The translations under genes were made by a program, and so were the position numbers. Positions 20,052 to 28,509 of a stretch of 64,000 nt of DNA are shown here, piece by piece. The stretch lies in the NCBI RefSeq assembly GCF_006715635.1, contig NZ_VFNP01000001.1:3844001-3908000 (forward strand), in the 5' to 3' direction. This DNA comes from Streptomyces sp. SLBN-118. GTDB lineage: Bacteria; Actinomycetota; Actinomycetes; Streptomycetales; Streptomycetaceae. The notes beneath the pieces are model-generated. The model was not told where the DNA came from. It saw only the letters and a program-made list of their open reading frames with translations, and made no database searches. Numbering within the stretch: the first letter of the stretch is position 1; the number at the start of each line of letters is the position of its first letter.

Positions 20052-21311
20052 GTGGACACGATTGCCAGTCTCTTCAGCTTTATCACCACACCTGTTTCGT
20101 GGGTCATCGTCCAGTTCCACTCGCTGTACGGGGCAATCTTCGGCCCCAACACGGGCTGGGCCTGGGGACTGTCCATCGTGTCGCTGGTGGTCCTTATCCG
20201 GATCTGTCTGATCCCGCTCTTTGTGAAGCAGATCAAGTCGACCAGGAACATGCAGGCGCTCCAGCCGAAGATGAAGGCGATCCAGGAGCGCTACAAGAAC
20301 GACAAGCAGCGTCAGTCCGAAGAGATGATGAAGCTGTACAAGGAGACGGGCACCAACCCGCTCTCCTCGTGCCTTCCGATCCTCGCGCAGTCGCCGTTCT
20401 TCTTCGCCCTCTACCACGTGCTCTCCAGCATCGCCTCGGGCAAGACCGTCGGCGTCATCAATGAGTCGCTGCTCGACAGCGCGCGTCAGGCGCACATTTT
20501 CGGCGCCCCGCTGGCGGCCAAGTTCACGGACAGCGCGGCGAAGGTCGCTTCCCTCGACGCCTCGCTGGTGGACGTCCGTATCGTCACCGCGGTCATGATC
20601 GTCATGATGTCGGCGTCGCAGTTCTACACGCAGCGCCAGCTGATGCAGAAGAACGTCGACCTGACGGTCAAGACGCCGTATATGCAGCAGCAGAAGATGC
20701 TCATGTACATCTTCCCGGTCATCTTCGCCGTCATGGGCATCAACTTCCCTGTCGGTGTCCTCGTCTACTGGCTGACCACCAACGTGTGGACCATGGGCCA
20801 GCAGATGTACGTGATCAACCAGAACCCGACGCCGGGCAGCAAGGCCCAGGACCAGTACCTGCAGCGGCTGCTGAAGACCGTGGCCGCCCACAGCGAGGTG
20901 AAGTCGCGGCGCAAGAAGAATGTGATCCAGGCGATCGTCGCCAAGGGCCCGGACCGCAACGAGAACGAGCGCCGGTTCATCAACGGCCTCTCCAAAGCGG
21001 GCTTCGCCGCTCAGGCCGACGGCTCGGTGGTCAAGGGTGACGTCGCTGTGGCCGAGGCCGAGGGCGGTGCCGCTCAGAAGCGGCAGCAGCCCAAGCGTCA
21101 GACCAAGGCGAAGCGTCAGTCCGCCAGCGCCCAGCAGAGCGCGCCCAAGAGCACCGAGCCCGCCGACTCGGCCCCGAAGCCTTCGCTGCAGAAGGACACG
21201 CCTCAGGGCGCAAAGCCGGGCAAGCCTGCCTCGGGTACCCCACGCCAGCAGCCCAAGTCCGGGCAGCGCAAGGGCCAGCAGCGGCCCAAGCACCCCTCGT
21301 CCAAGAAGTAA
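20052..21311 (+). CDS. yidC: Membrane protein insertase YidC/Oxa1
   Basis: 419 residues, GTG start. It inserts and folds membrane proteins with or without SecYEG. It has the short actinobacterial form without the large periplasmic domain. First helix at about 30-57 ([20 protein letters not shown]), with the conserved groove Arg in this region; cytoplasmic hairpin with [20 protein letters not shown]; further helices near 110-135, 180-195, 215-235 and 240-255. The C-terminal 130 residues are Lys/Gln/Pro-rich and basic ([10 protein letters not shown] onwards), which may bind ribosomes. Followed by jag, 18 bases later, as in most bacteria. Confidence 0.98.
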   Translation: MDTIASLFSFITTPVSWVIVQFHSLYGAIFGPNTGWAWGLSIVSLVVLIRICLIPLFVKQIKSTRNMQALQPKMKAIQERYKNDKQRQSEEMMKLYKETGTNPLSSCLPILAQSPFFFALYHVLSSIASGKTVGVINESLLDSARQAHIFGAPLAAKFTDSAAKVASLDASLVDVRIVTAVMIVMMSASQFYTQRQLMQKNVDLTVKTPYMQQQKMLMYIFPVIFAVMGINFPVGVLVYWLTTNVWTMGQQMYVINQNPTPGSKAQDQYLQRLLKTVAAHSEVKSRRKKNVIQAIVAKGPDRNENERRFINGLSKAGFAAQADGSVVKGDVAVAEAEGGAAQKRQQPKRQTKAKRQSASAQQSAPKSTEPADSAPKPSLQKDTPQGAKPGKPASGTPRQQPKSGQRKGQQRPKHPSSKK

Positions 21312-21329
21312 GCAAGAAGGAGTCCATCC

Positions 21330-21842
21330 GTGACGGAAGGCACCATCTCCGCCGCCGCCGAGGGTGGCGACACCCTGACCCGCCTCGAGCAGGAAGGGGA
21401 GATCGCGGCCGACTACCTCGAGGGTCTGCTCGACATCGCCGATCTCGACGGTGACATCGACATGGACGTCGAGGCCGACCGGGCCGCGGTCTCGATCATC
21501 AGTGACTCGGGCAGCCGTGATCTGCAGAAGCTCGTCGGCCGTGACGGCGAGGTCCTGGAGGCACTGCAGGAGCTCACGCGGCTCGCCGTGCACCGGGAGA
21601 CCGGGGACCGCAGCCGGCTGATGCTGGACATCGCGGGCTTCCGGGCCAAGAAGCGCACCGAACTCGCCGAGCTCGGCGCCAAGGCCGCCGCCGAGGTGAA
21701 GAGCACCGGTGAGCCGGTCAAGCTCGACCCGATGACGCCCTTCGAGCGCAAGGTCGTCCACGACGCGGTCGCGGCCGCTGGTCTGCGCAGTGAGTCCGAG
21801 GGCGAGGAGCCGCAGCGCTTCGTCGTCGTACTCCCTGCCTGA
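21330..21842 (+). CDS. jag: Jag/SpoIIIJ-associated RNA-binding protein (R3H domain)
   Basis: 170 residues; GTG start with AAGGAG upstream. The first 20 residues are an acidic lead. The KH-like domain is about 25-95 (LEGLLDIADLDGDIDMDVE, then GRDGEVLEALQELTRLAVH, the loop that binds RNA), and the R3H domain about 105-165, with SRLMLDIAGFRAKKRTELAELG and the PMTPFERKVVHDAVA segment. The R3H arginine-histidine pair appears as ERKVVH. It is an RNA-binding partner gene of yidC, with roles in cell division and envelope growth in firmicutes. A UUCG-loop terminator follows directly. Confidence 0.96.
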   Translation: MTEGTISAAAEGGDTLTRLEQEGEIAADYLEGLLDIADLDGDIDMDVEADRAAVSIISDSGSRDLQKLVGRDGEVLEALQELTRLAVHRETGDRSRLMLDIAGFRAKKRTELAELGAKAAAEVKSTGEPVKLDPMTPFERKVVHDAVAAAGLRSESEGEEPQRFVVVLPA

Positions 21843-21855
21843 CCTCGATCGTCCC

Positions 21856-21885
21856 TCGGCCCCGTCTGTTCGCAGGCGGGGCCGA
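21856..21885 (+). terminator. Terminator with UUCG tetraloop after jag
   Basis: 13-bp stem, arms 21856-21868 and 21873-21885 (TCGGCCCCGTCTG), one G-U pair, loop TTCG, followed by TCTTTGT. Ends the rpmH-jag operon 14 bases past the jag stop. Confidence 0.88.
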
Positions 21886-21954
21886 TCTTTGTCAGCCTGA
21901 TAGTCAGCCACCACAGTCCACAGAGCGACACTGCGGTACGGAAGGACGGTTCCC

Positions 21955-22671
21955 GTGACGGAGGCAGCAGAGCTTCCCCAGGCGCCAGTAGAGGCGCGGA
22001 CGGTTTTCGGAGACTTCTTTCCGGAGGCCGTGCGGTATGCGGAGCTGCTCGCGGATACCGGAGTGAAGCGTGGACTGATCGGTCCTCGTGAGGTGCCGCG
22101 ACTGTGGGAACGGCATCTGCTTAACTGCGCCGTCCTCTCTGAGGTTGTGCCGGAGGGCGTCACGGTCTGCGATGTGGGCTCGGGGGCCGGCCTCCCGGGC
22201 ATTCCTTTGGCACTGGTGCGCCCAGATCTGAAGATCACGCTCCTCGAACCGCTGCTTCGCCGTACGAACTTCCTCCAGGAAGTCGTCGAACTACTGGGCT
22301 TGGAGCATGTGACTGTGGTCCGGGGCCGGGCCGAGGAAGTGCTGGGCAAGCTGCCTCCGGTGCATGTGGTGACCGCACGGGCTGTGGCGCCACTGGACCG
22401 GCTGGCGGGCTGGGGAGTGCCCCTGCTGCGACCGTACGGAGAAATGCTCGCCCTCAAGGGAGACACTGCCGAGGAGGAGATCCAGGGGGCACGTGCCGCC
22501 CTGAGCAAGCTCGGCGTGGTGGAGACCTCGGTCCTGCACGTCGGTGAGGGGATTGTCGATCCCCTGTCGACGGTGGTCCGAGTGGAGGTCGGGGAGAGCC
22601 CTGGTGGAGTGCGCTTCGCTGCGAAGCGGGCCAAGGCTGCCAGGACCAGCCGCACTCGTCGGCGTCGCTGA
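21955..22671 (+). CDS. rsmG: 16S rRNA (guanine527-N7)-methyltransferase RsmG
   Basis: 238 residues, GTG start with a GGAAGGACGG site. Methylates G527 of 16S rRNA; loss gives low-level streptomycin resistance and, in streptomycetes, raised antibiotic production. The SAM-binding motif is VCDVGSGAGLPGIPLALV, followed by KITLLEPLLRRTNFLQEVV and VVRGRAEEV, all as in the family. The C-terminus is a basic tail of about 15 residues (RRRR end). It has its own upstream space after the jag terminator, with a box-like GTCCACAG at about 21916. parA follows in the usual rsmG-parA-parB order. Confidence 0.97.
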   Translation: MTEAAELPQAPVEARTVFGDFFPEAVRYAELLADTGVKRGLIGPREVPRLWERHLLNCAVLSEVVPEGVTVCDVGSGAGLPGIPLALVRPDLKITLLEPLLRRTNFLQEVVELLGLEHVTVVRGRAEEVLGKLPPVHVVTARAVAPLDRLAGWGVPLLRPYGEMLALKGDTAEEEIQGARAALSKLGVVETSVLHVGEGIVDPLSTVVRVEVGESPGGVRFAAKRAKAARTSRTRRRR

Positions 22672-22773
22672 TCCATACAGTTCGTACTGCCTATGAGTAA
22701 TGCTCCATACAAGCTGCCATACGTACGCATTTCGGAGTGTCGTGCGAGCGTAGTCCTGCGGCGCGTGCATCGT

Positions 22774-22787
22774 GTTTCACGTGAAAC
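22774..22787. other. parS: parS site 1 (upstream of parA)
   Basis: Perfect GTTTCACGTGAAAC in the rsmG-parA spacer, about 150 bases before the chosen parA start. ParB binding here could also control the parAB promoter. A GTG inside it opens a misleading longer reading frame into parA (beginning MFHVKR). Confidence 0.95.
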
Positions 22788-22873
22788 GTCGCTCACTGCT
22801 GCAGGGAATCATCAGTCGCGGCCGTGCTGCCGCCCCGATGCGGGACCGTAAGCCCCTCGTGAGGGCCACGGAG

Positions 22874-22882
22874 TTGTCCACA
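22874..22882. promoter_or_regulatory. Perfect DnaA box in the parA upstream region
   Basis: TTGTCCACA, the exact streptomycete consensus, followed closely by a weaker CACCCACAG. It lies 87 bases after parS site 1 and 55 bases before the chosen parA start. One isolated 9-mer may be chance, but its position between parS and parA is notable. Confidence 0.6.
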
Positions 22883-22936
22883 GAGGTGGATTCACCCACA
22901 GAACCACCTGCCTCGCTGGTTCACGACCCCGAAAGC

Positions 22937-24013
22937 ATGGCAGGCTCTGTTCATCGCGAGCCTGAAGTCGAGGAGAGTGAATCCTTGCGGTCCGACGCCA
23001 ACATCGCGGGACCGATGACCGACCCGGTCCCCGGTCCCCGTACTGAGTCACCGGGGGAGGATGTTTCACGTGAAACACCGCCCCCGATGGACGACACCCC
23101 CATCGGCCGTGCTGCCCAGCTGGCCGTGGAGGCGCTGGGGCGTGCCGGCGAGGGTCTGCCCCGACCTGAGCAGACACGCGTCATGGTTGTCGCCAACCAG
23201 AAGGGCGGTGTAGGGAAGACCACCACCACGGTCAACCTCGCCGCTTCGCTCGCCCTCCATGGCGCGCGTGTACTGGTTGTCGATCTGGATCCACAGGGCA
23301 ACGCCTCCACGGCGCTGGGGATCGATCACCACGCCGAAGTTCCTTCGATCTATGACGTCCTGGTGGAGAGCAAGCCGCTCTCCGAGGTGGTCCAGCCGGT
23401 CCCGGACGTCGAAGGTCTCTTCTGCGCTCCCGCCACCATCGATCTCGCCGGTGCGGAGATCGAGCTGGTGTCGCTGGTGGCGCGGGAGAGCCGACTGCAG
23501 CGAGCCATCCAGGCCTATGAGCAGCCACTGGACTACATCCTCATCGACTGCCCGCCCTCGCTCGGTCTGCTGACCGTCAACGCGCTGGTCGCCGGTGCGG
23601 AGGTGCTGATCCCCATCCAGTGCGAGTACTACGCGCTGGAAGGTCTGGGGCAGCTGCTGAGGAACGTGGACCTGGTGCGCGGGCATCTCAACCCGACCCT
23701 GCATGTGTCGACGATTCTGCTGACCATGTACGACGGCAGAACCCGGCTTGCCTCACAGGTGGCGGACGAAGTGCGCAGCCACTTCGGCGAGGAGGTGCTC
23801 CGTACGAGCATCCCGCGCTCGGTGCGTATTTCGGAGGCCCCCAGCTATGGGCAAACCGTGCTGACCTACGATCCAGGTTCCAGTGGATCCTTGTCCTACC
23901 TCGAAGCGGCTCGCGAGATCGCGCTGAGAGGGGTCGGGATCCACTACGACCCGCAGCATGCCCACGCGGTCGGCCAGAACAGCCAGCAGAACATTTCGGA
24001 GGGGATCCAGTGA
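22937..24013 (+). CDS. parA: Chromosome partitioning ATPase ParA
   Basis: 358 residues from the ATG chosen here ([17 protein letters not shown]); in-frame starts at 22838 and 22772 would add 33 or 55 residues, so the N-terminus is uncertain. Deviant Walker A ATPase that moves ParB-parS complexes and, in streptomycetes, organises segregation during hyphal sporulation. The disordered lead of about 75 residues contains VSRET, encoded by parS site 2. The core has [18 protein letters not shown] with the signature lysine, [22 protein letters not shown] (Walker B) and the DNA-binding basic surface. Stop and parB start overlap (GTGA). Confidence 0.96.
   Translation: MAGSVHREPEVEESESLRSDANIAGPMTDPVPGPRTESPGEDVSRETPPPMDDTPIGRAAQLAVEALGRAGEGLPRPEQTRVMVVANQKGGVGKTTTTVNLAASLALHGARVLVVDLDPQGNASTALGIDHHAEVPSIYDVLVESKPLSEVVQPVPDVEGLFCAPATIDLAGAEIELVSLVARESRLQRAIQAYEQPLDYILIDCPPSLGLLTVNALVAGAEVLIPIQCEYYALEGLGQLLRNVDLVRGHLNPTLHVSTILLTMYDGRTRLASQVADEVRSHFGEEVLRTSIPRSVRISEAPSYGQTVLTYDPGSSGSLSYLEAAREIALRGVGIHYDPQHAHAVGQNSQQNISEGIQ
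23063..23076. other. parS: parS site 2 (inside parA)
   Basis: Perfect GTTTCACGTGAAAC within the N-terminal coding part of parA, read in frame as Val-Ser-Arg-Glu-Thr in a disordered segment, so it can be kept without harm to the protein. Confidence 0.95.
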
Positions 24014-25107
24014 GCGAGCGACGTAGAGGATTGGGGCGTGGGCTCGGTGCGCTGATCCCTGCCGCTCCCCAGGAGAAGCAGGCGCCCTCTGCCGGGGCTT
24101 CGAGCTCTCCGGGAGTGGCCCCGGTGCTGACCGCGGAGCGGGGTGTTGCGGCCGCCAAGGTGGCGACGCTGCCTTCGGCCGCCGTTGCGCCGGATTCGAT
24201 CATGCCGGCACCGGAGCCGGATGCCGTACCGCAGCCCGCGGAGCCGGCCGGGGCGCACTTCGCCGAGCTGCCTCTTGATGCCATTACGCCCAACCCGCGT
24301 CAGCCGCGTGAGGTTTTCGACGAGGACGCTCTCGCGGAGCTGGTCACTTCTATCAAGGAAGTGGGTCTTCTCCAGCCCGTCGTGGTGCGGCAGTTGAGTG
24401 CGGATCGCTACGAGCTCATCATGGGCGAGCGCCGCTGGAGGGCCTGCCGTGAGGCCGGTCTGGAGCGGATTCCTGCGATCGTTCGGGACACGGACGATGA
24501 GAAGCTCCTTCTGGATGCGCTGCTGGAGAACCTTCACCGCGCGCAGCTGAACCCGCTGGAAGAGGCTGCCGCCTACGACCAGCTGCTCAAGGACTTCAAC
24601 TGCACCCACGACCAGTTGGCCGACCGGATCGGACGCTCGCGTCCTCAGGTGTCCAACACTCTGCGCCTGCTGCGTCTGTCGCCTCCCGTTCAGCGCAGGG
24701 TCGCTGCCGGGGTGCTCTCGGCCGGTCATGCGAGGGCTCTGCTCTCGGTGGAGGACTCCGAGGAGCAGGACAGGCTTGCGCATCGGATCGTTGCCGAGGG
24801 GCTCTCTGTCCGGGCGGTCGAGGAGATCGTCACGCTGATCAACTCGAGCCCCAAAAGCACGACCAAGCCGAAGAGCCCGCGGGCAGGAGCGCGGCTGTCG
24901 CCGGCGCTCACCGATCTCGCATCGCGGCTCTCCGACCGTTTCGAGACCCGGGTAAAGGTTGACCTCGGTCAGAAGAAGGGAAAGATCGTCGTCGAGTTCG
25001 CCTCGATAGACGATCTGGAGCGCATCCTCGGCACCCTTGCCCCCGGTGAGGGACGAGTTCTGGAGAAGAGCCTCGCCGAGGAGCCGGGTGAGGACGACGA
25101 AGGCTGA
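24010..25107 (+). CDS. parB: Chromosome partitioning protein ParB
   Basis: 365 residues, GTG start overlapping the parA stop. CTP-dependent clamp that loads at parS and spreads. N-terminus [16 protein letters not shown] is the ParA-stimulating motif. After a Pro/Ala-rich linker, the CTPase domain begins [20 protein letters not shown] and contains the C-motif [13 protein letters not shown], and [16 protein letters not shown]. The helix-turn-helix [22 protein letters not shown] reads parS. The C-terminal dimer domain ends in the acidic EEPGEDDEG. Nine parS sites lie in this window, two of them at its own operon. Confidence 0.98.
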   Translation: MSERRRGLGRGLGALIPAAPQEKQAPSAGASSSPGVAPVLTAERGVAAAKVATLPSAAVAPDSIMPAPEPDAVPQPAEPAGAHFAELPLDAITPNPRQPREVFDEDALAELVTSIKEVGLLQPVVVRQLSADRYELIMGERRWRACREAGLERIPAIVRDTDDEKLLLDALLENLHRAQLNPLEEAAAYDQLLKDFNCTHDQLADRIGRSRPQVSNTLRLLRLSPPVQRRVAAGVLSAGHARALLSVEDSEEQDRLAHRIVAEGLSVRAVEEIVTLINSSPKSTTKPKSPRAGARLSPALTDLASRLSDRFETRVKVDLGQKKGKIVVEFASIDDLERILGTLAPGEGRVLEKSLAEEPGEDDEG

Positions 25108-25125
25108 GGCTCTCGCCAATCGGGT

Positions 25126-25174
25126 AAAGGGCGGGCCATGTTCCGGCGGGTTGACCGGACATGGCCCGCCCTTT
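25126..25174 (+). terminator. Strong terminator after parB
   Basis: Stem of about 20 bp (arm 1 25126-25146, arm 2 25155-25174; AAAGGGCGGGCCATG core, one bulged T). Flanked by A- and T-runs on the two sides, so it could work in both directions. Located 18 bases beyond the parB stop. Confidence 0.88.
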
Positions 25175-25269
25175 GCTGTAGGCCTGTATCCGTGTCAGGG
25201 CTGGGTGGATACGATGCGTTCTGGTATGGCGCATCCACCTTGATCCACCTCAGAGGGAGGGCGGGGGTC

Positions 25270-25527
25270 ATGCGAACGGTGAGCCGCAGCCAACTGGTGA
25301 CAGCGGGCTTGAGCCTGGGAGCAGTGGGAGGCTTTATCAGCAGCCTGCTCCAGGAGCGGAGCGCGCTGGCAGCCGCTCGTAGCGCGGCGGGTGAAGGAAG
25401 CGAGGAACAGCCTTCATGGGGCGTCGGCTTGTACCGCTCACGCTGGACAACCTTTCGGACCTCCCCAAGCGTTGTCGTGCGTGTGTCTTCTGGGAGCTTG
25501 ATCCGGTCAGCGGGGAAGCCGCGGTAA
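25270..25527 (+). CDS. Possible small signal-peptide protein overlapping the GNAT gene start
   Basis: 85 residues if real (MRTVSRSQLVTAGLSLGAVG start, then GFISSLLQERSALAA). An ATG has a strong AGAGGGAGGG region upstream. The first 30 residues resemble a signal or membrane helix; residues beyond about 50 overlap the start of the GNAT gene in another frame and look like shadow sequence. Either a short secreted peptide coupled to the GNAT gene, or a leader. I cannot decide between these from sequence alone. Confidence 0.35.
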   Translation: MRTVSRSQLVTAGLSLGAVGGFISSLLQERSALAAARSAAGEGSEEQPSWGVGLYRSRWTTFRTSPSVVVRVSSGSLIRSAGKPR

Positions 25528-26033
25528 AGGCGGGTACTCCTGAGCTGGAGAAGGAGGCCTGGATCTCGGCCGTGCTGCTGGAGTGGGGCTCCTGCGGGCG
25601 AGTCGTCTACGTCGACGAGGTTCCGGTCGGCTTCGTCCTGTACGCGCCACCGGCCTATGTGCCGCGTTCGACCGCCTTCCCCACCAGTCCGGTCTCACCG
25701 GACGCGGTCCAGCTGATGACGGCCTGGATCAGTCCTGGCTATCAAGGGCAAGGACTCGGCCGGGTCATCGTGCAGACCGTGGCCAAGGATCTGCTGCGGC
25801 GGGGCTTCCGTGCGATCGAGGCATTCGGAGATGCGCGCTGGAAGGAGCCCGCCTGCGTACTGCCCGCCGACCATCTTCTGGCAGTCGGCTTCAAGACGGT
25901 GCGGCCGCATCCGACGTATCCCCGCCTGAGGCTGGAGCTGCGGACGACGCTCTCCTGGAAGGAAGATGTCGAGCTGGCTCTGGACCGTCTGCTCGGAGCT
26001 GTGCAGAAGGAGCCTGTCCTCCGGCCGCTATGA
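25416..26033 (+). CDS. GNAT family N-acetyltransferase
   Basis: 205 residues (MGRRLVPLTLDNLSDLP start). Acetyl-CoA binding GNAT core: motif A region is SPGYQGQGLGRVIVQTVAKDL (Q/R-x-x-G-x-G/A form as QGQGLG), then RRGFRAIEAFGD. The segment RCRACVFWELDP near the N-terminus has Cys and Trp residues typical of this streptomycete subgroup downstream of parB. Substrate unknown. It converges on trxA through a shared hairpin and is not obviously part of the segregation machinery, but its place beside parB is constant in streptomycetes. Confidence 0.9.
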   Translation: MGRRLVPLTLDNLSDLPKRCRACVFWELDPVSGEAAVKAGTPELEKEAWISAVLLEWGSCGRVVYVDEVPVGFVLYAPPAYVPRSTAFPTSPVSPDAVQLMTAWISPGYQGQGLGRVIVQTVAKDLLRRGFRAIEAFGDARWKEPACVLPADHLLAVGFKTVRPHPTYPRLRLELRTTLSWKEDVELALDRLLGAVQKEPVLRPL

Positions 26034-26047
26034 CCGCGCACGCGAAC

Positions 26048-26079
26048 ATGGGCCCATCCCCGACTGGGGATGGGCCCAT
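26048..26079. terminator. Shared terminator between GNAT gene and trxA
   Basis: Perfect 14-bp inverted repeat, arms 26048-26061 and 26066-26079 (ATGGGCCCATCCCC), loop of 4, between convergent genes. parS site 3 follows 5 bases later. Confidence 0.87.
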
Positions 26080-26083
26080 GCGT

Positions 26084-26097
26084 GTTTCACGTGAAAC
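26084..26097. other. parS: parS site 3
   Basis: Perfect GTTTCACGTGAAAC (tG...Ca flanks) in the convergent spacer between the GNAT gene and trxA, right beside the shared terminator. Confidence 0.95.
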
Positions 26098-26121
26098 AGC
26101 GGCGCTGTGACTGCTCGCCGA

Positions 26122-26454
26122 CTACTCGCCGATGAAGCCCTCGAGGTCCCGCACGATGGCAGCCTTCGGCTTGGCACCGACGATGGTCTTGGCGACTTCG
26201 CCGTTCTGGTACACGTTCAGCGTCGGGATGGACATGACGCCGTACTTGGCGGCAGTGGCCGGGTTCTCGTCGATGTTGAGCTTCACGATCTCGATCTTGT
26301 CGCCGTGCTCGGCCGCGATGGCTTCGAGGGACGGCGCGATCTGGCGGCACGGTCCGCACCAGGCGGCCCAGAAGTCCACCAGTACGGGCTTGTCGCTCTT
26401 GAGGACATCCTCTTCGAAGGTGTCGTCGGTCACGTTCTTCAGGGCGCCGGCCAC
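26122..26454 (-). CDS. trxA: Thioredoxin
   Basis: 110 residues. Cytoplasmic disulfide reductase with the active site FWAAWCGPCRQIAP (Cys33 and Cys36), the cis-Pro loop SIPTLNVYQNGE, and a normal overall length. Kept reduced by the thioredoxin reductase encoded 51 bases upstream in the same leftward operon. In S. coelicolor trxBA is induced by disulfide stress through SigR (GGGAAT-type promoters); I did not find a convincing SigR promoter before trxB in this sequence. Confidence 0.98.
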   Translation of the reverse strand: MAGALKNVTDDTFEEDVLKSDKPVLVDFWAAWCGPCRQIAPSLEAIAAEHGDKIEIVKLNIDENPATAAKYGVMSIPTLNVYQNGEVAKTIVGAKPKAAIVRDLEGFIGE

Positions 26455-26505
26455 GGCGGCCTCCTTACTACTTTGCGGGCTATGAGGGGGATGAGGTGTA
26501 GAGGG

Positions 26506-27480
26506 TCAGACCGCGGAGGTCTTCTCCGGCTCAGCGGCCTTCTCACCGTCGGCAAGAGCGGCGAGGTATCGCTCGGCGTCGAGTGCGGCCGAGCAGCCGG
26601 TGCCGGCCGCAGTGATGGCCTGGCGGTAGGTGTGGTCGACGACGTCACCCGCAGCGAAGACACCGGTCAGGTTGGTGAGCGTCGACGGCGCCTTCACCTT
26701 CAGGTAGCCCTCGTCGTCCTGCTCGAGCTGGCCCTTGAAGAGCTCGGTGCGCGGGTCATGGCCAACGGCGATGAAAAGCCCGGTGACAGCGAGCTCAGAG
26801 GTCTCGCCGGTCTTGGTGTTGCGCAGCGTCAGACCGGAAAGCTTCTGCTCGCCGTGGATCACCGCGACTTCGCTGTCCCAGGCGAAGGAAATCTTCGGAT
26901 CGGCGAAGGCACGGTCCTGCATGGCCTTGGAGGCCCGCAGGGTGTCACGCCGGTGGACAACGGTGACGCTCTTGGCGAACCGCGAGAGGAAGGTCGCCTC
27001 CTCCATCGCGGTGTCGCCGCCGCCGATGACGGCGATGTCCTGGTCCTTGAAGAAGAACCCGTCACACGTCGCACACCAGGAGACGCCGCGCCCGGAAAGC
27101 GCGTCCTCGTTCGGAAGGCCGAGCTTGCGGTGCTGGGAGCCGGTGGTGACGATGACGGCCTTGGCCCGGTGGACGGTGCCCGCTGTGTCGGTGACGGTCT
27201 TGATCTCGCCGCTGAGGTCGACGGAAACAACGTCGTCCGGGACCAGCTCGGCGCCGAAGCGCTCGGCCTGCGCACGCATGTTGTCCATCAGGTCCGGACC
27301 CATGATGCCGTCGCGGAAGCCGGGGAAGTTTTCCACCTCGGTCGTGGTCATCAGTGCACCGCCGGCGGTGACGGCTCCCTCGAAGACCAGCGGCTGCAGC
27401 GAAGCGCGCGCGGTGTAAAGCGCCGCCGTGTAGCCGGCCGGCCCGGAGCCGATGATGATCACGTTACGGACGTCGCTCAC
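26506..27480 (-). CDS. trxB: Thioredoxin-disulfide reductase
   Basis: 324 residues. FAD/NADPH flavoenzyme that reduces TrxA. FAD motif [19 protein letters not shown] at the N-terminus, redox site [11 protein letters not shown] (Cys136, Cys139), NADPH motif [16 protein letters not shown], and the second FAD motif [17 protein letters not shown]. All cofactors sites are intact and the length matches the low-molecular-weight class. Precedes trxA in one operon; sigM and its anti-sigma gene lie just upstream, an order shared with mycobacteria. Confidence 0.98.
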   Translation of the reverse strand: MSDVRNVIIIGSGPAGYTAALYTARASLQPLVFEGAVTAGGALMTTTEVENFPGFRDGIMGPDLMDNMRAQAERFGAELVPDDVVSVDLSGEIKTVTDTAGTVHRAKAVIVTTGSQHRKLGLPNEDALSGRGVSWCATCDGFFFKDQDIAVIGGGDTAMEEATFLSRFAKSVTVVHRRDTLRASKAMQDRAFADPKISFAWDSEVAVIHGEQKLSGLTLRNTKTGETSELAVTGLFIAVGHDPRTELFKGQLEQDDEGYLKVKAPSTLTNLTGVFAAGDVVDHTYRQAITAAGTGCSAALDAERYLAALADGEKAAEPEKTSAV

Positions 27481-27606
27481 GGGTTTCTTCCTCGTCTCTG
27501 CGGACTAACCGCTGCCTACCGGGAGTGGGTCTAGGACTCTCTTCCCACCCAACGGATCCTACGGGGCCTGCATTCCCGTGATGCTCGCGCGGCGCGGCGG
27601 CATGTG

Positions 27607-28509
27607 TCAGCGCAGAGGGTACGAGTTGGTGAGCAAGAGCTTCCCACTGGATGCGGGCGCGGACTCGACGCAGGCCGCATCGATCACATACGCCTGGACC
27701 TGCCCGTTGTCCGTGGAGTGCGGCAGTACGACGAGGTACGCGTCGTCACCCTTGTACTCGCCCTTTTCGACGGCGATCGGGGCATCGGTGCGGCCGGTGC
27801 CCTTCTGGATACAGGGCGGCACAGCCACGGTCGGCTTCTGCCCGGGCGAAAGGGTCTTGGGCTCGCTGTTGACCGATGGCCCCTTCTCGATCCGCGGCTC
27901 CGGTTGATTTGAGCCGACTGTGAGCAGTGCCAGGACATGGCCCTTGAGGTCGGAGCCCGAGAAGTCCTGAGCGTCGCCCTCGGCGGCGCTGACGCTCGCA
28001 TCCTTCGTTGAAGAGTCGGCGTCGTTGACGCTGGTGGACTGCAGCGACTGGAGAAGCAGGACGCTCATACCGATTGCGGCTGCGCCGAACACTGCGCCGA
28101 GGACGGCTTTGCGCCGTCGCCCTCCGCGTCGGCTGCGTCCGGGTCCCGTTGCACCGCGCGGGCGTCCCGAGGGGCGGTCGGCGGGAGTGGTCTCGGCCGG
28201 CTGAGGGGCGGGCGCTGTTTCACGTGAAACATGGGCCGGCTCTTCGGGCGTGGTGGAGTCCAGGAGTGCCTCGGCGGCCAGAGCGGCGTCGATGCGGCCG
28301 ACGATGTCGGCGGGCATCCGATGGGCGCCCGGCAGTGTTCCGAGCAGTCCGCGGATTTCCTGGAGGGACGCGCGTACGTCGGCGCACAAGGGGCAGCCGT
28401 CCAGGTGCTCACGCACATCGGCTGTACGGGACTGGGGAAGCAGGCCCTCGGCGAGGTCGGAGATTTCCGAGACGTCCGGGTGCCGACTCGTGTCGGTCGT
28501 CGATGTCAC
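27607..28509 (-). CDS. Zinc-finger anti-sigma factor (partner of the SigM-type ECF sigma)
   Basis: 300 residues. The N-terminal zinc anti-sigma domain has HLDGCPLC (His35, Cys39, Cys42), which binds and holds the sigma factor. A Pro/Thr-rich linker follows with VSRET encoded by parS site 4, then a basic run (RRGGRRRK) and a membrane helix at about 140-160. The outer part (about 165-300) contains a beta-like domain with PPCIQKGTGRTDAP and a later Cys (ACVES), perhaps one disulfide. It overlaps the sigma gene by four bases, so both are made together. Release could come by proteolysis after an envelope signal. Equivalent in place to Rv3912 (rsmA) of M. tuberculosis. Confidence 0.9.
   Translation of the reverse strand: MTSTTDTSRHPDVSEISDLAEGLLPQSRTADVREHLDGCPLCADVRASLQEIRGLLGTLPGAHRMPADIVGRIDAALAAEALLDSTTPEEPAHVSRETAPAPQPAETTPADRPSGRPRGATGPGRSRRGGRRRKAVLGAVFGAAAIGMSVLLLQSLQSTSVNDADSSTKDASVSAAEGDAQDFSGSDLKGHVLALLTVGSNQPEPRIEKGPSVNSEPKTLSPGQKPTVAVPPCIQKGTGRTDAPIAVEKGEYKGDDAYLVVLPHSTDNGQVQAYVIDAACVESAPASSGKLLLTNSYPLR
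28217..28230. other. parS: parS site 4 (inside the anti-sigma gene)
   Basis: Perfect GTTTCACGTGAAAC inside the coding region, again read in frame as Val-Ser-Arg-Glu-Thr in a linker, exactly as in parA. Confidence 0.95.

Noticed and set aside
22772..22936. Longer parA form beginning in parS (MFHVKR...)
   Set aside because: The GTG is part of the parS palindrome and has no ribosome site. The same artefact (MFHVKR) occurs before the GNAT gene at 58002. An intermediate ATG at 22838 cannot be ruled out.
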